42,515 nucleotides of DNA from NCBI GenBank assembly GCA_027669155.1, contig JAQEDR010000006.1, positions 1 to 42,515 on the forward strand, in the 5' to 3' direction. The notes below the pieces were generated by a model that had not been told where the DNA came from, ran no database searches, and saw only the letters and a list, made by a program, of their open reading frames with translations. This DNA comes from Peptoniphilaceae bacterium AM52-5BH (lineage in GTDB: Bacteria > Bacillota > Clostridia > Tissierellales > Peptoniphilaceae). Below, piece by piece: positions 21,501 through 30,344 of this stretch. The first letter of the stretch is position 1; each line of letters opens with the position of its first letter. The position numbers and the translations under genes are program-made.

Positions 21501-22239
21501 CAGGGTCCCCTGGTTTGAGCTTCCTATAGATTTCTATCAAAGCTTCATCAGCAGTCTCTGAGTTTTCCTTCTCTAGAGTATTTCTCAAATGCTTGGTATC
21601 TCCGATAGCATTGATGATTTCTTCGTCTGTTTCAAATAAAAGCGCACGAACAAGAGTTGTTGCAGGTAGCTTTCTGGTTCTATCAAGTCTAACATTTACT
21701 GTATGGCTTGCATCTGTATCAAACTCTATCCAAGCACCACGGTTAGGGATGACAGTTGAAGAATACATCTTATCCCCGCTCTTGTCAGTCTCTTCCGCAT
21801 AATAAACACCAGGAGATCTAACTAACTGGCTTACTATAACTCTTTCGGCACCATTTATAACAAAGGTAGCAGAGTCTGTCATCATTGGGAAGTCTCCCAT
21901 AAAGACTTCTTGCTCCTTAACTTCTTCTGTTTCTTTGTTGATAAGTCTTGCCTTAACCTTTAGGTCTCTTGCGTAGGTCGCATCCTTGTATTTGGATTCT
22001 TTTACTGAATATTTTGTTTCTTCATCAAATTCATAACCGATAAATTCTAGAATTAGGTTACCATTATAGTCTTCGATTGGAGAAATATCTTCTAGGATTT
22101 CTCCCAAACCTTCCTTAAGGAACCATTCGTAAGAATCTTTTTGAACTTTCAATAAATTTGGTAAATCTAATACTTGAGGAAATTTGGAAAAACTCTTTCT
22201 CTTAGTTCTTCCATACATTTGTTCATGGAATTGGGCCAT
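18532..22239 (-). CDS. rpoB: DNA-directed RNA polymerase subunit beta
   Basis: Forms the RNA polymerase catalytic cleft with beta'. The 1235-residue protein has all conserved beta segments, for example [11 protein letters not shown], the rifampicin pocket [18 protein letters not shown] with [13 protein letters not shown], then [15 protein letters not shown], and the C-terminal [20 protein letters not shown]. The residues equal to E. coli Asp516, His526 and Ser531 are the susceptible type, so no common rifampicin-resistance change is seen. AAGGAG precedes ATG 22239. The C-terminal tail (residues 1190-1235) is acidic and of low complexity. Upstream there is a dedicated promoter, and no rplJL genes lie within the window. 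Confidence 0.98.
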   Translation of the reverse strand: MAQFHEQMYGRTKRKSFSKFPQVLDLPNLLKVQKDSYEWFLKEGLGEILEDISPIEDYNGNLILEFIGYEFDEETKYSVKESKYKDATYARDLKVKARLINKETEEVKEQEVFMGDFPMMTDSATFVINGAERVIVSQLVRSPGVYYAEETDKSGDKMYSSTVIPNRGAWIEFDTDASHTVNVRLDRTRKLPATTLVRALLFETDEEIINAIGDTKHLRNTLEKENSETADEALIEIYRKLKPGDPASVESATNLINNLLFDDRRYDLAKVGRYKYNLKLALADRIEGLVSKDDVIDPETGEVFVSAGEIIDEETAKAIENAGIVTVDVIKKDEYEEDKTLRVVGNNFVDFNSFEELKDVDVTVDDFSEKVYFPVMKEIIDEANSPEEIKSLMERRKKELCPKHITKADILAIVNYQFNLFEGIGYVDDIDHLGNRRVRGVGELLQNQFRVGLARMERVVRERMTTQDPDLATPQGLINIKPVTAVIKEFFGSSQLSQFMDQTNPMSELTHKRRLSALGPGGLSRDRAGVEVRDVHDSHYGRICPIETPEGPNIGLITSLTTYARVNKYGFIETPYRLVKEGGYVTDEIDYLTADVEDNFIIAQANEPLDENDRFVNERVSGRGLKGENDIYPREKIQYMDVSPQQIVSVGASLIPFLENDDSTRALMGANMQRQAVPLIKTEAPIVATGIEHRAAKDSGVCVVSKSKGEVVYVGDEHIKVKRASDGEIEDYELLKFERANQGTTINQRPIVKRGDKVEANEILADGPSTDNGELALGKNILIAFTTWEGYNFEDAMLLNEELVMDDVLTSVHIEEHECEARETKLGAEEITKDIPNVGEDMKKDLDENGIIRIGAEVKSGDILVGKVSPKGETELSPEERLLRAIFGEKAREVRDTSLKVPHGESGIVVDVKEYNKKDGDELAPGVNKVIRVYVAAKRKIMVGDKMCGRHGNKGVVSRILPREDMPFLPDGTPLQICLNPLGIPSRMNLGQVLEVHMGLAARTMGWKIATPVFDGALDTEIEEVLEEAKKTAPYVNKTGKITLRDGRTGLPFQNPVTVGVMYMLKLHHMVEEKIHARSIGPYSLVTQQPLGGKAQFGGQRFGEMEVWALEAYGASHTLQEILTVKSDDVTGRVKTYESIVKGENIPEPGTPESFKVLVKELQSLALDVELLDEEGEVIELKENIDEQDRFSQVDKIDASKVKSLTRALNKDPETKAKVTSKANSEDTDDDNIEE

Positions 22240-22350
22240 TAATCATTACTCCTTGTCTGTTTCATGGGCTTTTCTCTATCTAAAAAGCATCTTCAAAAAC
22301 TCGTTAAAAAAATAAAAAAATCTCGATTTATAGATTTCTAGCAATTGTTA

Positions 22351-22379
22351 ATTATACCATAAAATAATCAACCATACAA
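22351..22379 (-). promoter_or_regulatory. Promoter of rpoBC
   Basis: On the minus strand TTGTAT (22379-22374), 17 bp, then TATAAT (22356-22351) preceded by TGG, an extended -10. This lies about 110 bp upstream of rpoB and gives a long leader. A 9-bp inverted repeat AAATCTCGA (22318-22326) / TCGAGATTT (22388-22396) brackets the whole promoter. Confidence 0.8.
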
Positions 22380-22439
22380 GTCTTTTGTCGAGATTTCCTT
22401 TCTTTTCTCAAAAATTATTTTCTTTGTCTATATAGCTTC

Positions 22440-22949
22440 TCAATTAATATAATTGGTCTTGATATCGTGCTCTTTCACGCTACTTTCTCCACCTGGATAA
22501 CCAATTATAACCCCGCTTACAGGGAAGAATCCTTCGTCTAAGTTAAGGTTTTTGATGTAAGCTGCATCCTTGCCTAGGGCATTTACGCTTCCTCTTATAT
22601 AGCAAGAGCCTAGTCCCATCTCTGTCGCCTTTAGACATATATTTTCAATTACGCAACCTGCATCTTCAAAACGGGCCGATGTGTCCTTACTTGATGAAAA
22701 GATAATAAATACTGGAGCTTGATAGAGCGGATCCTTGCTCTTACCAGTCTTTTCCTGGTATTCCTTTACGAATTCTTTCATAAGATTTTTATCCTTAACG
22801 ACAGTTAGCCTACACTTATCGTACTCGCCATTTGCAATCGGAGCCTTCCTAGCAGCTTCTAGGAGCTTTTCGATTGATTCATCGCAGGGCTCTTTGGAAG
22901 AATATTTTCTTTCAGAATATCTTTTATCTATTACTTCATCAAATAACAT
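22440..22949 (-). CDS. Nitroreductase-family FMN oxidoreductase
   Basis: A 169-residue flavoprotein of the nitroreductase fold. It starts MLFDEVIDKRYSERKYSSKE, with the FMN-phosphate RYSxRKY motif, followed by LLEAARKAPIANGEYDKCRL and the C-terminal family block ENICLKATEMGLGSCYIRGS, with YPGGE near the end. The family reduces nitro groups, quinones or flavins with NAD(P)H; the substrate here is unknown. AAGGAGG precedes ATG 22949. It is read toward rpoB and has its own promoter; nothing ties it to transcription functions. Confidence 0.9.
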   Translation of the reverse strand: MLFDEVIDKRYSERKYSSKEPCDESIEKLLEAARKAPIANGEYDKCRLTVVKDKNLMKEFVKEYQEKTGKSKDPLYQAPVFIIFSSSKDTSARFEDAGCVIENICLKATEMGLGSCYIRGSVNALGKDAAYIKNLNLDEGFFPVSGVIIGYPGGESSVKEHDIKTNYIN

Positions 22950-22984
22950 ATAGACCTCCTTGACTTAAACAAATCTTTGGGTTT

Positions 22985-22990
22985 ATTATA
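22985..22990 (-). promoter_or_regulatory. -10 element of the nitroreductase gene
   Basis: TATAAT on the minus strand, 36 bp before the ATG, with TTTGTT 17 bp further upstream as a poor -35. Confidence 0.5.
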
Positions 22991-23027
22991 CTCCAATAAA
23001 AGCTAGAAACAAATCGATTATTTATGC

Positions 23028-23033
23028 TATAAT
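23028..23033 (+). promoter_or_regulatory. Extended -10 of the membrane-protein gene
   Basis: ATGC-TATAAT forms a TGn extended -10, 18 bp before the ATG and just ahead of an ACGGAGG ribosome site. The leader is therefore very short. Confidence 0.6.
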
Positions 23034-23051
23034 AGTATAAACGGAGGCATT

Positions 23052-23708
23052 ATGAAAAAAACTACAAGATTTTTAACTACCATAGGTGGAATATTTAGAT
23101 CAATAATTACAATACTATTTGCTTTTGCGGCTATTTTTGCAGGCTTTGTTGACAAGAAGCTTTTGGCAAGCTTACTTGATATAATTGGCCTATCCAATAT
23201 TTCACTAGGCTTTGCCAAACCCTTTGCCCTACTTGTGCTCATATCTTTATTTTTATTAAACTTACAGATTACGAGAAATATTTTTAATTCTGGCAAGTAC
23301 GGAGTAAAGATAATATCAAATATATTTTTCGCTGGTCTTTTTATAATAATAGACTTACTCATACTATTTTTTGTAAGAGAGAGGCTCATACTAATCCCTC
23401 TTGGACTAAACGTGCTAATAATCCTTTCACAAATTATGGCCATGGCTGCTAAGGGGAAAGGATATTATAATATAGAAGACAAAAGAGTAAACTCTAAAAA
23501 GATCGGAAAAAAAGATAAGGGCGTAATCAAGGAAGAGGACCCAGAAGAAATATCAAATGAAAATTTAGAGAAGGAAAATACTAGGACAAGTAACAAAGTC
23601 TACTCACTTGACTTCGCTAGTAAGAAAGAAGATGAGGCAACAAAAGAAGAGCCAGTAGAAGATGAGACTGAGACTTCCCATACAGAGGAAAATAAGGAAA
23701 ATTCGTAG
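23052..23708 (+). CDS. Unrecognised membrane protein with acidic cytosolic tail; in-frame TAG before a 28-codon extension
   Basis: I do not recognise this family. The 218-residue product has about four hydrophobic segments in residues 8-130 (IITILFAFAAIFAGF, PFALLVLISLFLLNL, IFFAGLFIIIDLLILFFV, LILIPLGLNVLIILSQIMAM). A lysine- and glutamate-rich tail from about 140 to the end follows, with no second domain. TAG at 23706-23708 ends it, but the same frame continues for 28 more codons of the same acidic composition (NLEDKEAEEKLDQAESDNEY then KIDKNTQE) to TAA at 23793-23795. ACGGAGG precedes the ATG. The gene stands alone between a nitroreductase and fbp. A role in anchoring or scaffolding at the membrane is only a guess. 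Confidence 0.75.
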   Translation: MKKTTRFLTTIGGIFRSIITILFAFAAIFAGFVDKKLLASLLDIIGLSNISLGFAKPFALLVLISLFLLNLQITRNIFNSGKYGVKIISNIFFAGLFIIIDLLILFFVRERLILIPLGLNVLIILSQIMAMAAKGKGYYNIEDKRVNSKKIGKKDKGVIKEEDPEEISNENLEKENTRTSNKVYSLDFASKKEDEATKEEPVEDETETSHTEENKENS

Positions 23709-23799
23709 AACTTAGAGGATAAAGAGGCAGAAGAAAAACTCGATCAAGCTGAGTCCGATAATGAATATAAAATAGATAAGAATACTCAAGAATAAAATA

Positions 23800-23878
23800 A
23801 ATGGCAAGCTTAAGCTAGGACATAATCTGTTGAATATATAAAGAAGCCTCCTAGACTAAGCTTAGCCATTTTTCTTTT
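23800..23878 (+). terminator. Long hairpin terminator after the membrane-protein gene
   Basis: AATGGC-AAGCTT...TAGGA pairs with TCCTAG...AAGCTTA-GCCATT, an imperfect long stem with a 28-base loop, ending in TTTTTCTTTT. It lies just past the second stop (23795), not directly after the TAG, which fits the extension belonging to the original gene. Confidence 0.7.
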
Positions 23879-23930
23879 GTAAATTTCTTGCTTTAGGGTA
23901 TATAGGATATAAGAAGAAATGAGGAGTATT

Positions 23931-25823
23931 ATGGACAAAAATTATTTAAAACTATTAAAAGATATCTATCCCAAAAAATCCGACATCAAAGACGAGTTGA
24001 TTTCTCTCAACTCCAAGCTCTACCTACCAAAGGGTACGGAATATTTTTTCTCCGACATCCATGGAGAAAGCGAGGCCTTCCTACATTTATTAAGGTCTGC
24101 ATCAGGAAACATCAGAGATAAGATTGCCAAGCTATTTGGAGATACCTTAATCAAAGAAGACCAAGACGACTTGGCAGAGCTGATTTACGATCCGGTCCAT
24201 GTTCTTAAGGACCTATCTGAAAACGATTTATTAACAGAAGACTATCTCACCATAACCATCCATAGGCTGATCAATCTCTTTAGATTTGTATCTACCAAAT
24301 ACCCAAAGGCCTATGTCAAAAGTAAATTCACAGGATCTTACACAAATATCATTGATGAGCTACTCTATACCAATGATTCTGAGTTTAACAAGAAAGAATA
24401 CTACGAATCCCTTATTGCAAATATCGTAAAATACGACTCTGCTAGAGAATTTATCATAGCTCTTGCAAAACTTATCCAAAGAGTCTCTGTAGATAAGCTC
24501 CATATAGTTGGTGATATATACGACAGGGGCCCTTCCCCACACATTATCATGGACGAGCTCTTAACCTTCCCTAATGTCGACATCCAATGGGGCAATCACG
24601 ACATAGCCTGGATGGGAGCTGCTAGCGGAAACGAAGCTCTGATAGCTGCCTGCGTTGCCAATGCCATTTCCTACAACAACTTCGACATGTTAGAAGACGG
24701 CTACGGTATAAACCTAAGGCCTCTCTATGAGTTTGCCATTCACACCTACAAGGACGACCCATGCGAGCTTTTCATGCCTAGGGTCTTCGATAGAAATATC
24801 TACGACAACGTAAGTGGCGAAGTTGCAGCCAAGATGTATAAGGCAATCTCTATCATAAGATTCAAACTCGACGGAGCTCTCATAGCTAGAAATCCTGAGT
24901 TTAACGTAGACGATAGAAACTTCCTCAAATTCGTCGATTTTGATAAGATGACCTACAAAAACGTCCCACTTAAAGATACCAACTTCCCTACCATAGACCC
25001 AAAAGACCCACTCAAACTAACAGATGCCGAAAGATTTATCATAGACATCCTAAAAAGTGACTTCATCAAGGGCAACAGGCTCAACCGCCATATGAGATTT
25101 CTCTACAAAAATGGATCAATGTATAAGACGGAAAACGGCTCTCTCCTATTTCATGGCTGCATCCCCCTAACTGAAGACGGTAAATTCCAAGAAATAGAAA
25201 TAAAGGGTAAGAAATATTCTGGAAGAAATCTTATGGATGCTTTTGATAAGGTTGCCCGTGATGCTTACTTTACAAATTCAATCTTTGCCAAAGATGTCAT
25301 GTGGTATCTGATAAACGGTAGGTACTCACCAATTTTCGGCAAGAGCCAATACTCCTACTTCGAAAATCTCTTCGTAGACGATAAGGACTTAAGAAAGGAA
25401 GTCTACAACCCTTACTACAAGCTTTCTGAGAATGAAAAAGTCGTAGATATGATCCTAGATGAATTCGAGATTACAAGCGAAAGAAGAAGGATAATAAATG
25501 GCCACGTTCCAGTAAAAGTCAAAAAGGGAGATAGCCCAATAAAGGGAGGCGGCAAGCTCTACGTAATAGACGGAGGAATCTCCAAACCTTATCAAGCAAA
25601 GACAGGAATAGCAGGCTACACCTTGATGTTTAACTCCCACCACGTAGCCCTAGCAGAGCACAAAAGCTACGAATCAATCACAGACAAAGTATCTAGCTAC
25701 ACCCCAAATATAAAAGAAGTAGAAATCCTTCTTCCAAGAATGCTAAAAAAAGACACAGACGAAGGGCGTGATATAAGAGAAAAAATAAAAGTTTTGGAGA
25801 AGCTTTTGGAAAAATATGATTAG
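23931..25823 (+). CDS. fbp: Fructose-1,6-bisphosphatase class III
   Basis: Removes the 1-phosphate of fructose 1,6-bisphosphate in gluconeogenesis. From ATG 23931 the protein is 630 residues, typical of the large Firmicutes class III enzyme. The metallophosphatase motifs are FFSDIHGESEAF (around residues 39-50), HIVGDIYDRGPSPHIIMDEL and IQWGNHDIAWMGAA, and the C-terminal segment is NGHVPVKVKKGDSPIKGGGK with INGHVP. An ATG four codons earlier is in frame, but the GAGGAG ribosome site lies between, so 23931 is chosen. It is a single gene, ended by a strong terminator and convergent with the PTS operon. A 3' fragment of an fbp gene is found again at 40657. Confidence 0.96.
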   Translation: MDKNYLKLLKDIYPKKSDIKDELISLNSKLYLPKGTEYFFSDIHGESEAFLHLLRSASGNIRDKIAKLFGDTLIKEDQDDLAELIYDPVHVLKDLSENDLLTEDYLTITIHRLINLFRFVSTKYPKAYVKSKFTGSYTNIIDELLYTNDSEFNKKEYYESLIANIVKYDSAREFIIALAKLIQRVSVDKLHIVGDIYDRGPSPHIIMDELLTFPNVDIQWGNHDIAWMGAASGNEALIAACVANAISYNNFDMLEDGYGINLRPLYEFAIHTYKDDPCELFMPRVFDRNIYDNVSGEVAAKMYKAISIIRFKLDGALIARNPEFNVDDRNFLKFVDFDKMTYKNVPLKDTNFPTIDPKDPLKLTDAERFIIDILKSDFIKGNRLNRHMRFLYKNGSMYKTENGSLLFHGCIPLTEDGKFQEIEIKGKKYSGRNLMDAFDKVARDAYFTNSIFAKDVMWYLINGRYSPIFGKSQYSYFENLFVDDKDLRKEVYNPYYKLSENEKVVDMILDEFEITSERRRIINGHVPVKVKKGDSPIKGGGKLYVIDGGISKPYQAKTGIAGYTLMFNSHHVALAEHKSYESITDKVSSYTPNIKEVEILLPRMLKKDTDEGRDIREKIKVLEKLLEKYD

Positions 25824-25831
25824 ACGTGCAA

Positions 25832-25862
25832 AAAGGATGCGAAAAATCAATTCGCATCCTTT
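25832..25862. terminator. Bidirectional terminator between fbp and the EIIA gene
   Basis: AAAGGATGCGAA (25832-25843) and TTCGCATCCTTT (25851-25862) form a perfect 12-bp stem with a 7-base loop, located between two convergent stop codons. Confidence 0.92.
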
Positions 25863-25870
25863 AATCAATT

Positions 25871-26293
25871 CTAAATTCCACCTTCAAAGCTTGTATCTTC
25901 GTTATCATAATTCATAACAAAATATGAAACCCCATCTTTTGCAACTCTTATAGCTTCATCAGCGCATGATTTTACATCATTTTCTATATTGGCAAGCTCA
26001 TAAGCTAGTTGAAAGTTAAGCCCTGAAAATACCATGACTCTTTGATCTTCATTAGTTAATGTAACTGCAGTATTATAAGGAGTTCCCCCTGCAATATCGG
26101 TTGCAATAGCTAATGACTCATATTTTTCCAGCATTTCTGAAATAATTTCTTTTAATTTAACTTCATATGCATCCACCCTATCTCCCTCAAAATCTATGGC
26201 TTTTACATTATCAAGGTCTCCAACCACTAGATTTAAACCACTTTTAAGCCCAGAAGCATACTGTCCATGCCCTGTTAAAATCAATCCAATCAT
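25871..26293 (-). CDS. PTS mannose-family EIIA component
   Basis: Soluble phosphocarrier that receives phosphate from HPr and passes it to EIIB. The 140-residue protein starts MIGLILTGHGQYASGLKSGL; His9 in TGHGQYASG is the family phosphorylation site. ATDIAGGTPYNTAV and the FSGLNFQLAYEL block complete the EIIA-Man fold. AGGAGA precedes ATG 26293. It is the last gene of the 11-gene operon, separated by 8 bp from the lyase gene. In streptococcal hyaluronan PTS loci the EIIA gene is likewise grouped with the lyase and EIIBCD genes. Confidence 0.93.
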   Translation of the reverse strand: MIGLILTGHGQYASGLKSGLNLVVGDLDNVKAIDFEGDRVDAYEVKLKEIISEMLEKYESLAIATDIAGGTPYNTAVTLTNEDQRVMVFSGLNFQLAYELANIENDVKSCADEAIRVAKDGVSYFVMNYDNEDTSFEGGI

Positions 26294-26301
26294 TCAATCT
26301 C

Positions 26302-27948
26302 CTATCTATATATTTCTAAATCTTGCTGTCCATTTAAAACAATCGCTCTAGCTTGAAATTTGATTCCCTCTACATTAAATACTCTTGGGGAATCAGTGAT
26401 TTCTTCAAAAATATTTGCAATTATTTTATTTTTATTCCTAACAGCTAAAGCTTGTTTATCACTTAAAAATTGTTTATTTCTTTTTACCTTCACAAATTCG
26501 TAATCTCCAACATTTCCAAATACCATACATTGAGTATAAGTATCAGTAAAATCCTCAGAAATTTTCACCTTTAGACAACTATCTAATTTATTATATTCTG
26601 AAGAGAAATATCCACTTTCTTCTAACCTGTATTTCTTATTAGTTAAGAAATTTTCTCTATCAATGTTTTCAGCCAACATTTCCATCTTGACTTCATGATC
26701 TCTACTACACTTTACCTGGTCAAACACAATTAAGTCTCCCTCTTCTATATAGAATATTCTTCTTTTTACAAAAATATTTCTATTATCATCAAAGTAGCTC
26801 ATTTCTACGAATGTGTTTTTGTCTCTTTTTACATATATTGGATTAATAATAGGGTAATAATCTGTTTGCCAGGAGGAAACATATCCCATTGATGAAATGC
26901 CGTCAATGACTAAATTGTTATGAGAAAATAGTTTGAAATATTTTCTATCATCACCTTCCTTATATGTATATCTTCCACCATCTATTATTTTTAATTTTTT
27001 ATTCTGATAATTAAAATGAGTAAAATCTGCATGAGTATGATTTGAGCTCATTGATTGATTATAGCAAGACAAATATGAATCGCTATTTTTTTCTACATAA
27101 AGTCCGTAATTTTCAAAAAATTTGTGATTTTCACAAATTATTTTTTCTTCAAATATATCCTCATATCGACTAAGTAAAAATCTTATATCAGTGAGATCTG
27201 AATCTCCATTATTTATTTGCCTGAATGATAAATCACTTGTTAATTTTGTTGTTTTTGCAATGCTTTTGATATTATCTTTAAAACTTATTTCATATCCATG
27301 CTTTTTTTCAAAATCACTTAATCTCAATAGCCATAAGAGCATGAAATTGTGATATCCTATACATTTTTCCCAATGGATAGAAGATTCATCGATATATTGA
27401 ATACTAAGCATGTCTTTTAATTTATCTATGGCCTTATCATACATCGTTTTATTATTAAAATATATTCCTGCTACTGCTATAGCGATAACTTGTACTAACC
27501 CCCAATTACTCAAGTCATATTTTTCAATGTAATGATTTTTCAAGAAATAAATTTGTTCCATCAGACTTTTTCGGAATTTCTGCATAAATTTTTCATTATC
27601 TATTTTTCTATGGGAAATAAAATTTATAAAATGATATATCCTCATTCCAGTGTCTAGTGTTCTTGTCATTTTAGATGGTTCGAGTTTGACATTATCTATC
27701 CAATTATTAATAAGGTATAATCCCTTATTAATATATACTTCATCGCTAGTTTCCTTATATGCTCTATCTAAAAGATCTAGATAAGAAAATCGATTGAGCA
27801 TATAAGTCCACTCATCATCACCATTTGGCGAAAAATCCCAAGCTAGAGGAGAATTTTTTACCTCTAGCTTACATTTTTCCATATCTCCATCTTCATCAAA
27901 TACAAATATATCATTTAATATTAAATTAGCCTTGTATAAATCATCCAT
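26302..27948 (-). CDS. Heparinase II/III-family polysaccharide lyase, cytosolic
   Basis: A 548-residue protein without a signal peptide. The N-terminal half is helical, as in the (alpha/alpha) toroid of heparinase II/III enzymes (SNWGLVQVIAIAVAGIYF, IHWEKCIGYHNFMLLWLLRL). The C-terminal half carries the family signature NHTHADFTHFNYQNKKLKII with DGGRYTYKEGD. The His-x-His-Ala-Asp motif is the mark of this lyase domain. The ATG overlaps the YajC stop in TAATG, so translation is coupled. Homologues sit in streptococcal glycosaminoglycan PTS loci. The likely substrate is an imported phosphorylated unsaturated disaccharide or oligosaccharide; a true lyase reaction on it is inference. Confidence 0.85.
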   Translation of the reverse strand: MDDLYKANLILNDIFVFDEDGDMEKCKLEVKNSPLAWDFSPNGDDEWTYMLNRFSYLDLLDRAYKETSDEVYINKGLYLINNWIDNVKLEPSKMTRTLDTGMRIYHFINFISHRKIDNEKFMQKFRKSLMEQIYFLKNHYIEKYDLSNWGLVQVIAIAVAGIYFNNKTMYDKAIDKLKDMLSIQYIDESSIHWEKCIGYHNFMLLWLLRLSDFEKKHGYEISFKDNIKSIAKTTKLTSDLSFRQINNGDSDLTDIRFLLSRYEDIFEEKIICENHKFFENYGLYVEKNSDSYLSCYNQSMSSNHTHADFTHFNYQNKKLKIIDGGRYTYKEGDDRKYFKLFSHNNLVIDGISSMGYVSSWQTDYYPIINPIYVKRDKNTFVEMSYFDDNRNIFVKRRIFYIEEGDLIVFDQVKCSRDHEVKMEMLAENIDRENFLTNKKYRLEESGYFSSEYNKLDSCLKVKISEDFTDTYTQCMVFGNVGDYEFVKVKRNKQFLSDKQALAVRNKNKIIANIFEEITDSPRVFNVEGIKFQARAIVLNGQQDLEIYR

Positions 27949-28220
27949 TACATTACCTTGTTTAATATAGAATTTCTGCTTATTTTCATAGTAGATTCAT
28001 CTTCTAATTTTATTATTACAGTTTCTCCTTGAATATCTGAAATTTCACCGTAAATACCTGCAACTGTGATTATTTTATCTCCACATGATACATCTATGGT
28101 TTTTTCATCAATTTTTATCGATTCTTCAAACCTTTTTTTAGCCTGGTATTTATCAATTGCTAAATAAATCCAAAAGCTAAAATACATTACTAAAATTATG
28201 AACCAATCTTTTTTAGTCAT
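27948..28220 (-). CDS. YajC-like small membrane protein embedded in the PTS operon
   Basis: A 90-residue protein with one N-terminal membrane segment (about residues 7-24, WFIILVMYFSFWIYLAI) and a small beta domain: IDVSCGDKIITVAGIYGEIS then GETVIIKLEDESTMKISRNS. This is the YajC layout (membrane helix plus GDxVxTxxGxxGxV-type repeat). It starts 1 bp after the EIID stop and overlaps the lyase ATG by 1 bp. A YajC-like gene at this same place is known in streptococcal hyaluronan PTS clusters. It is unlikely to be the housekeeping Sec-associated YajC; a role with the PTS permease is inferred from position. Confidence 0.8.
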   Translation of the reverse strand: MTKKDWFIILVMYFSFWIYLAIDKYQAKKRFEESIKIDEKTIDVSCGDKIITVAGIYGEISDIQGETVIIKLEDESTMKISRNSILNKVM

Positions 28221-28221
28221 A

Positions 28222-29061
28222 TTATTCGATTACAGGAGCCTTAGGGGAAATCAATCCTAACGTTGATCCAATAATTGCAACTATTACGGTTAGGATAATT
28301 ACCTTATAAGTTGTCCAACCTTTTTTCTTAACTAGCCAGTATACAAATCCAGTCCATAATACTGGCAAAAGTTTTGGTGCCATTCCATCAATCATTGACT
28401 GAATAGCAACATTTTGTGTTTGCTCACCTATCTCTTTTACATATGTGATAGGAATACTTATTTTAACAAATTGAGTAACTAGTGCTGAAATTACTGCAAC
28501 ACCTACAATACTTGCTGCGCTAGTTATTTTTTCCATTTTTTCGGAGAAATCACTTACTACAGATATTCCTACCTTATAACCTGCCTTTCCCATACTAAGT
28601 TTAAGAACGAGAAGTATTACATTGATAGTTATAAAGAAGAATACTGGCGCTAAATTATTTCCTGCTGCAGCCATTGAAGCAAATATTGTTGATAGTAAAG
28701 GAGCCAATAGAAACTGAGATATTGAATCTCCTATCCCCGCCAGAGGTCCCATTAGGGCCATCTTCATATCTTGTATTTGATCTTGCTCTACCCCTCCTTC
28801 TTCCATTGCTAATTGTACACTGGATACAAAAGGAACTAATTGAGGATTTGTGTTATAAAATTCAAGGTTTGATAACATTGATTTTTTGTATGCATCCTTG
28901 TCATCCGCATGAATCTTTTTTAATGCTGGTCTTAATACATTTGCATATCCAGTCCCTTGATAGTTTGAGTAGTTAAACCCATTTTGTAAAATATATGCCC
29001 TAAGGGAAGCTTTTGTATAGTCTGAACTTGTTAATCTTTTGTTTTTTTGTCTAGATTCCAT
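28222..29061 (-). CDS. PTS mannose-family EIID component
   Basis: Membrane partner of EIIC in the mannose-type permease. From ATG 29061 the product is 279 residues and begins MESRQKNKRLTSSDYTKASL. The EIID blocks NLEFYNTNPQLVPFVSSVQL and MALMGPLAGIGDSISQFLLA are clear, followed by several membrane segments and the end TLGLISPKAPVIE. Two ATG codons at 29085 and 29082 are in frame but lack a ribosome site, while GGAG sits 7 bp before 29061. It overlaps the EIIC gene by 11 bp. Confidence 0.92.
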   Translation of the reverse strand: MESRQKNKRLTSSDYTKASLRAYILQNGFNYSNYQGTGYANVLRPALKKIHADDKDAYKKSMLSNLEFYNTNPQLVPFVSSVQLAMEEGGVEQDQIQDMKMALMGPLAGIGDSISQFLLAPLLSTIFASMAAAGNNLAPVFFFITINVILLVLKLSMGKAGYKVGISVVSDFSEKMEKITSAASIVGVAVISALVTQFVKISIPITYVKEIGEQTQNVAIQSMIDGMAPKLLPVLWTGFVYWLVKKKGWTTYKVIILTVIVAIIGSTLGLISPKAPVIE

Positions 29062-29842
29062 CTGTAAACTCCATTCTTTCATCATTTTCTTCTGTAATTT
29101 CTAAAGTTTTTTTATCAGATTTTCTTTGATACTCATAAATCGCAAAAAATGTTGCAAATGCCGCAACTCCCATCAATGGCATTTCAAGATATGCTGCTAG
29201 TATATAACCCAGTAGTACAAATGCTACATTTTCTTTCCTAATCATATTAGATAAAATCATGGCAAAACCGACTGCTGGTATCATTGCTCCAGCCATTGAT
29301 AGACCATTTGTTATGAACTCTGGAATCATATTTACCATCTGGTTGATTGAGGATGTTGATATTGCTGCTACAAAACCAATTATTGCTCCAATTAATAATT
29401 GTAATAAAAACGATAGATTAGCATATAATGTGAATTTCTTATCATTATCTTCTACTATTGCTTTTTTAGCTAAAGCTGGTGAAAAACTCATTAATGTGTT
29501 TATTGCTGTAATTGCAAATTGTATAGCTATTGCAAATGGTATTGATAGAGAAAATGCTGTTTGTCCATCTATGTTTGGATTGGTAATGGCAAGTAGCGCC
29601 CCAAAGATTCCTGGTCCTAAAGGAGATGGTGGTATTGTTCCACCTGGTGATACACCAAATCCCATGAATGCAAGTTCACCTATTGCTCCTACTGTTAATG
29701 CTTTAGGTACATCACCTAAAATTAAACCTATACCAAAAGAAAGGACAAGTGATCTGTTACTATAAATTCCTAGCAAAGAACCCGCTAATGCTAATCCGGT
29801 CCATAAGGCAATCAATAATGCTTGTACTAATGTAATTTCCAT
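29051..29842 (-). CDS. PTS mannose-family EIIC component
   Basis: The main sugar-translocating membrane subunit. 263 residues with about seven to eight membrane segments; the family motif FGVSPGGTIPPSPLGPGIFG is present near residue 62. The charged C-terminus (YEYQRKSDKKTLEITEENDE) is cytosolic. AGGAG precedes ATG 29842. It lies between EIIB (12 bp away) and EIID (overlap). The grouping with PL8 and a heparinase-like lyase suggests uptake of unsaturated glycosaminoglycan disaccharides; a mannose- or N-acetylgalactosamine-type sugar cannot be ruled out from sequence. Confidence 0.93.
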   Translation of the reverse strand: MEITLVQALLIALWTGLALAGSLLGIYSNRSLVLSFGIGLILGDVPKALTVGAIGELAFMGFGVSPGGTIPPSPLGPGIFGALLAITNPNIDGQTAFSLSIPFAIAIQFAITAINTLMSFSPALAKKAIVEDNDKKFTLYANLSFLLQLLIGAIIGFVAAISTSSINQMVNMIPEFITNGLSMAGAMIPAVGFAMILSNMIRKENVAFVLLGYILAAYLEMPLMGVAAFATFFAIYEYQRKSDKKTLEITEENDERMEFTDGI

Positions 29843-29854
29843 TTTTTACTCCTA

Positions 29855-30343
29855 TTATAAATAATTGTAAATATCTACTTCTTTAGATCCGTCAGAACCT
29901 GATGGTGTGGACCTTGTATTAAATGAAATATTGTAATCATCTCTCATTTTTCTTAAGTTATCTTTATCATTTTCGCTTAAGTAGATAGCTCTAGTAATTC
30001 TTTCCTTACCTTCACCATCATGAATATTTCCAATGTTAACTTCTTTTATTGGAATTCCTGATTCAATAATTTTTATTGCATCTTGTGTATTTCCAACTAC
30101 AATAAAAAACTTTTGTCTTGGACTTGCTTTATCAAAAATACTAATAAATTTATCAACACCATAAAAACTAACTGCAATAGACTTATCTATCATAGCTTTC
30201 ATTAAATTTTGTTGAACTGGATCATTTGCTGCCTTATCATTTACACATATAACTGAGTTTGCACCGCAATGTCTTATCCAGATTTGACCTTGCCCATGAA
30301 GTAACCTTTCGTCTATCCTAAATAATAAAATTTCCGCTCCCAT
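29855..30343 (-). CDS. PTS mannose-family EIIB component
   Basis: Soluble phosphotransfer subunit that phosphorylates the incoming sugar. The 162-residue protein begins MGAEILLFRIDERLLHGQGQ; His16 in RIDERLLHGQ is the conserved phosphorylation site. ICVNDKAANDPVQQNLMKAM follows as expected. The ribosome site AGGAGG is made by the last codons of the upstream TIM-barrel gene, whose stop is 2 bp from this start, so the two genes are tightly coupled. Confidence 0.94.
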   Translation of the reverse strand: MGAEILLFRIDERLLHGQGQIWIRHCGANSVICVNDKAANDPVQQNLMKAMIDKSIAVSFYGVDKFISIFDKASPRQKFFIVVGNTQDAIKIIESGIPIKEVNIGNIHDGEGKERITRAIYLSENDKDNLRKMRDDYNISFNTRSTPSGSDGSKEVDIYNYL

Positions 30344-30344
30344 A

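Noticed and set aside
23706..23708. TAG in the membrane-protein gene as pyrrolysine
   Set aside because: No pyl genes are seen, the protein is not a methyltransferase, and all other features fit a simple stop or nonsense change.
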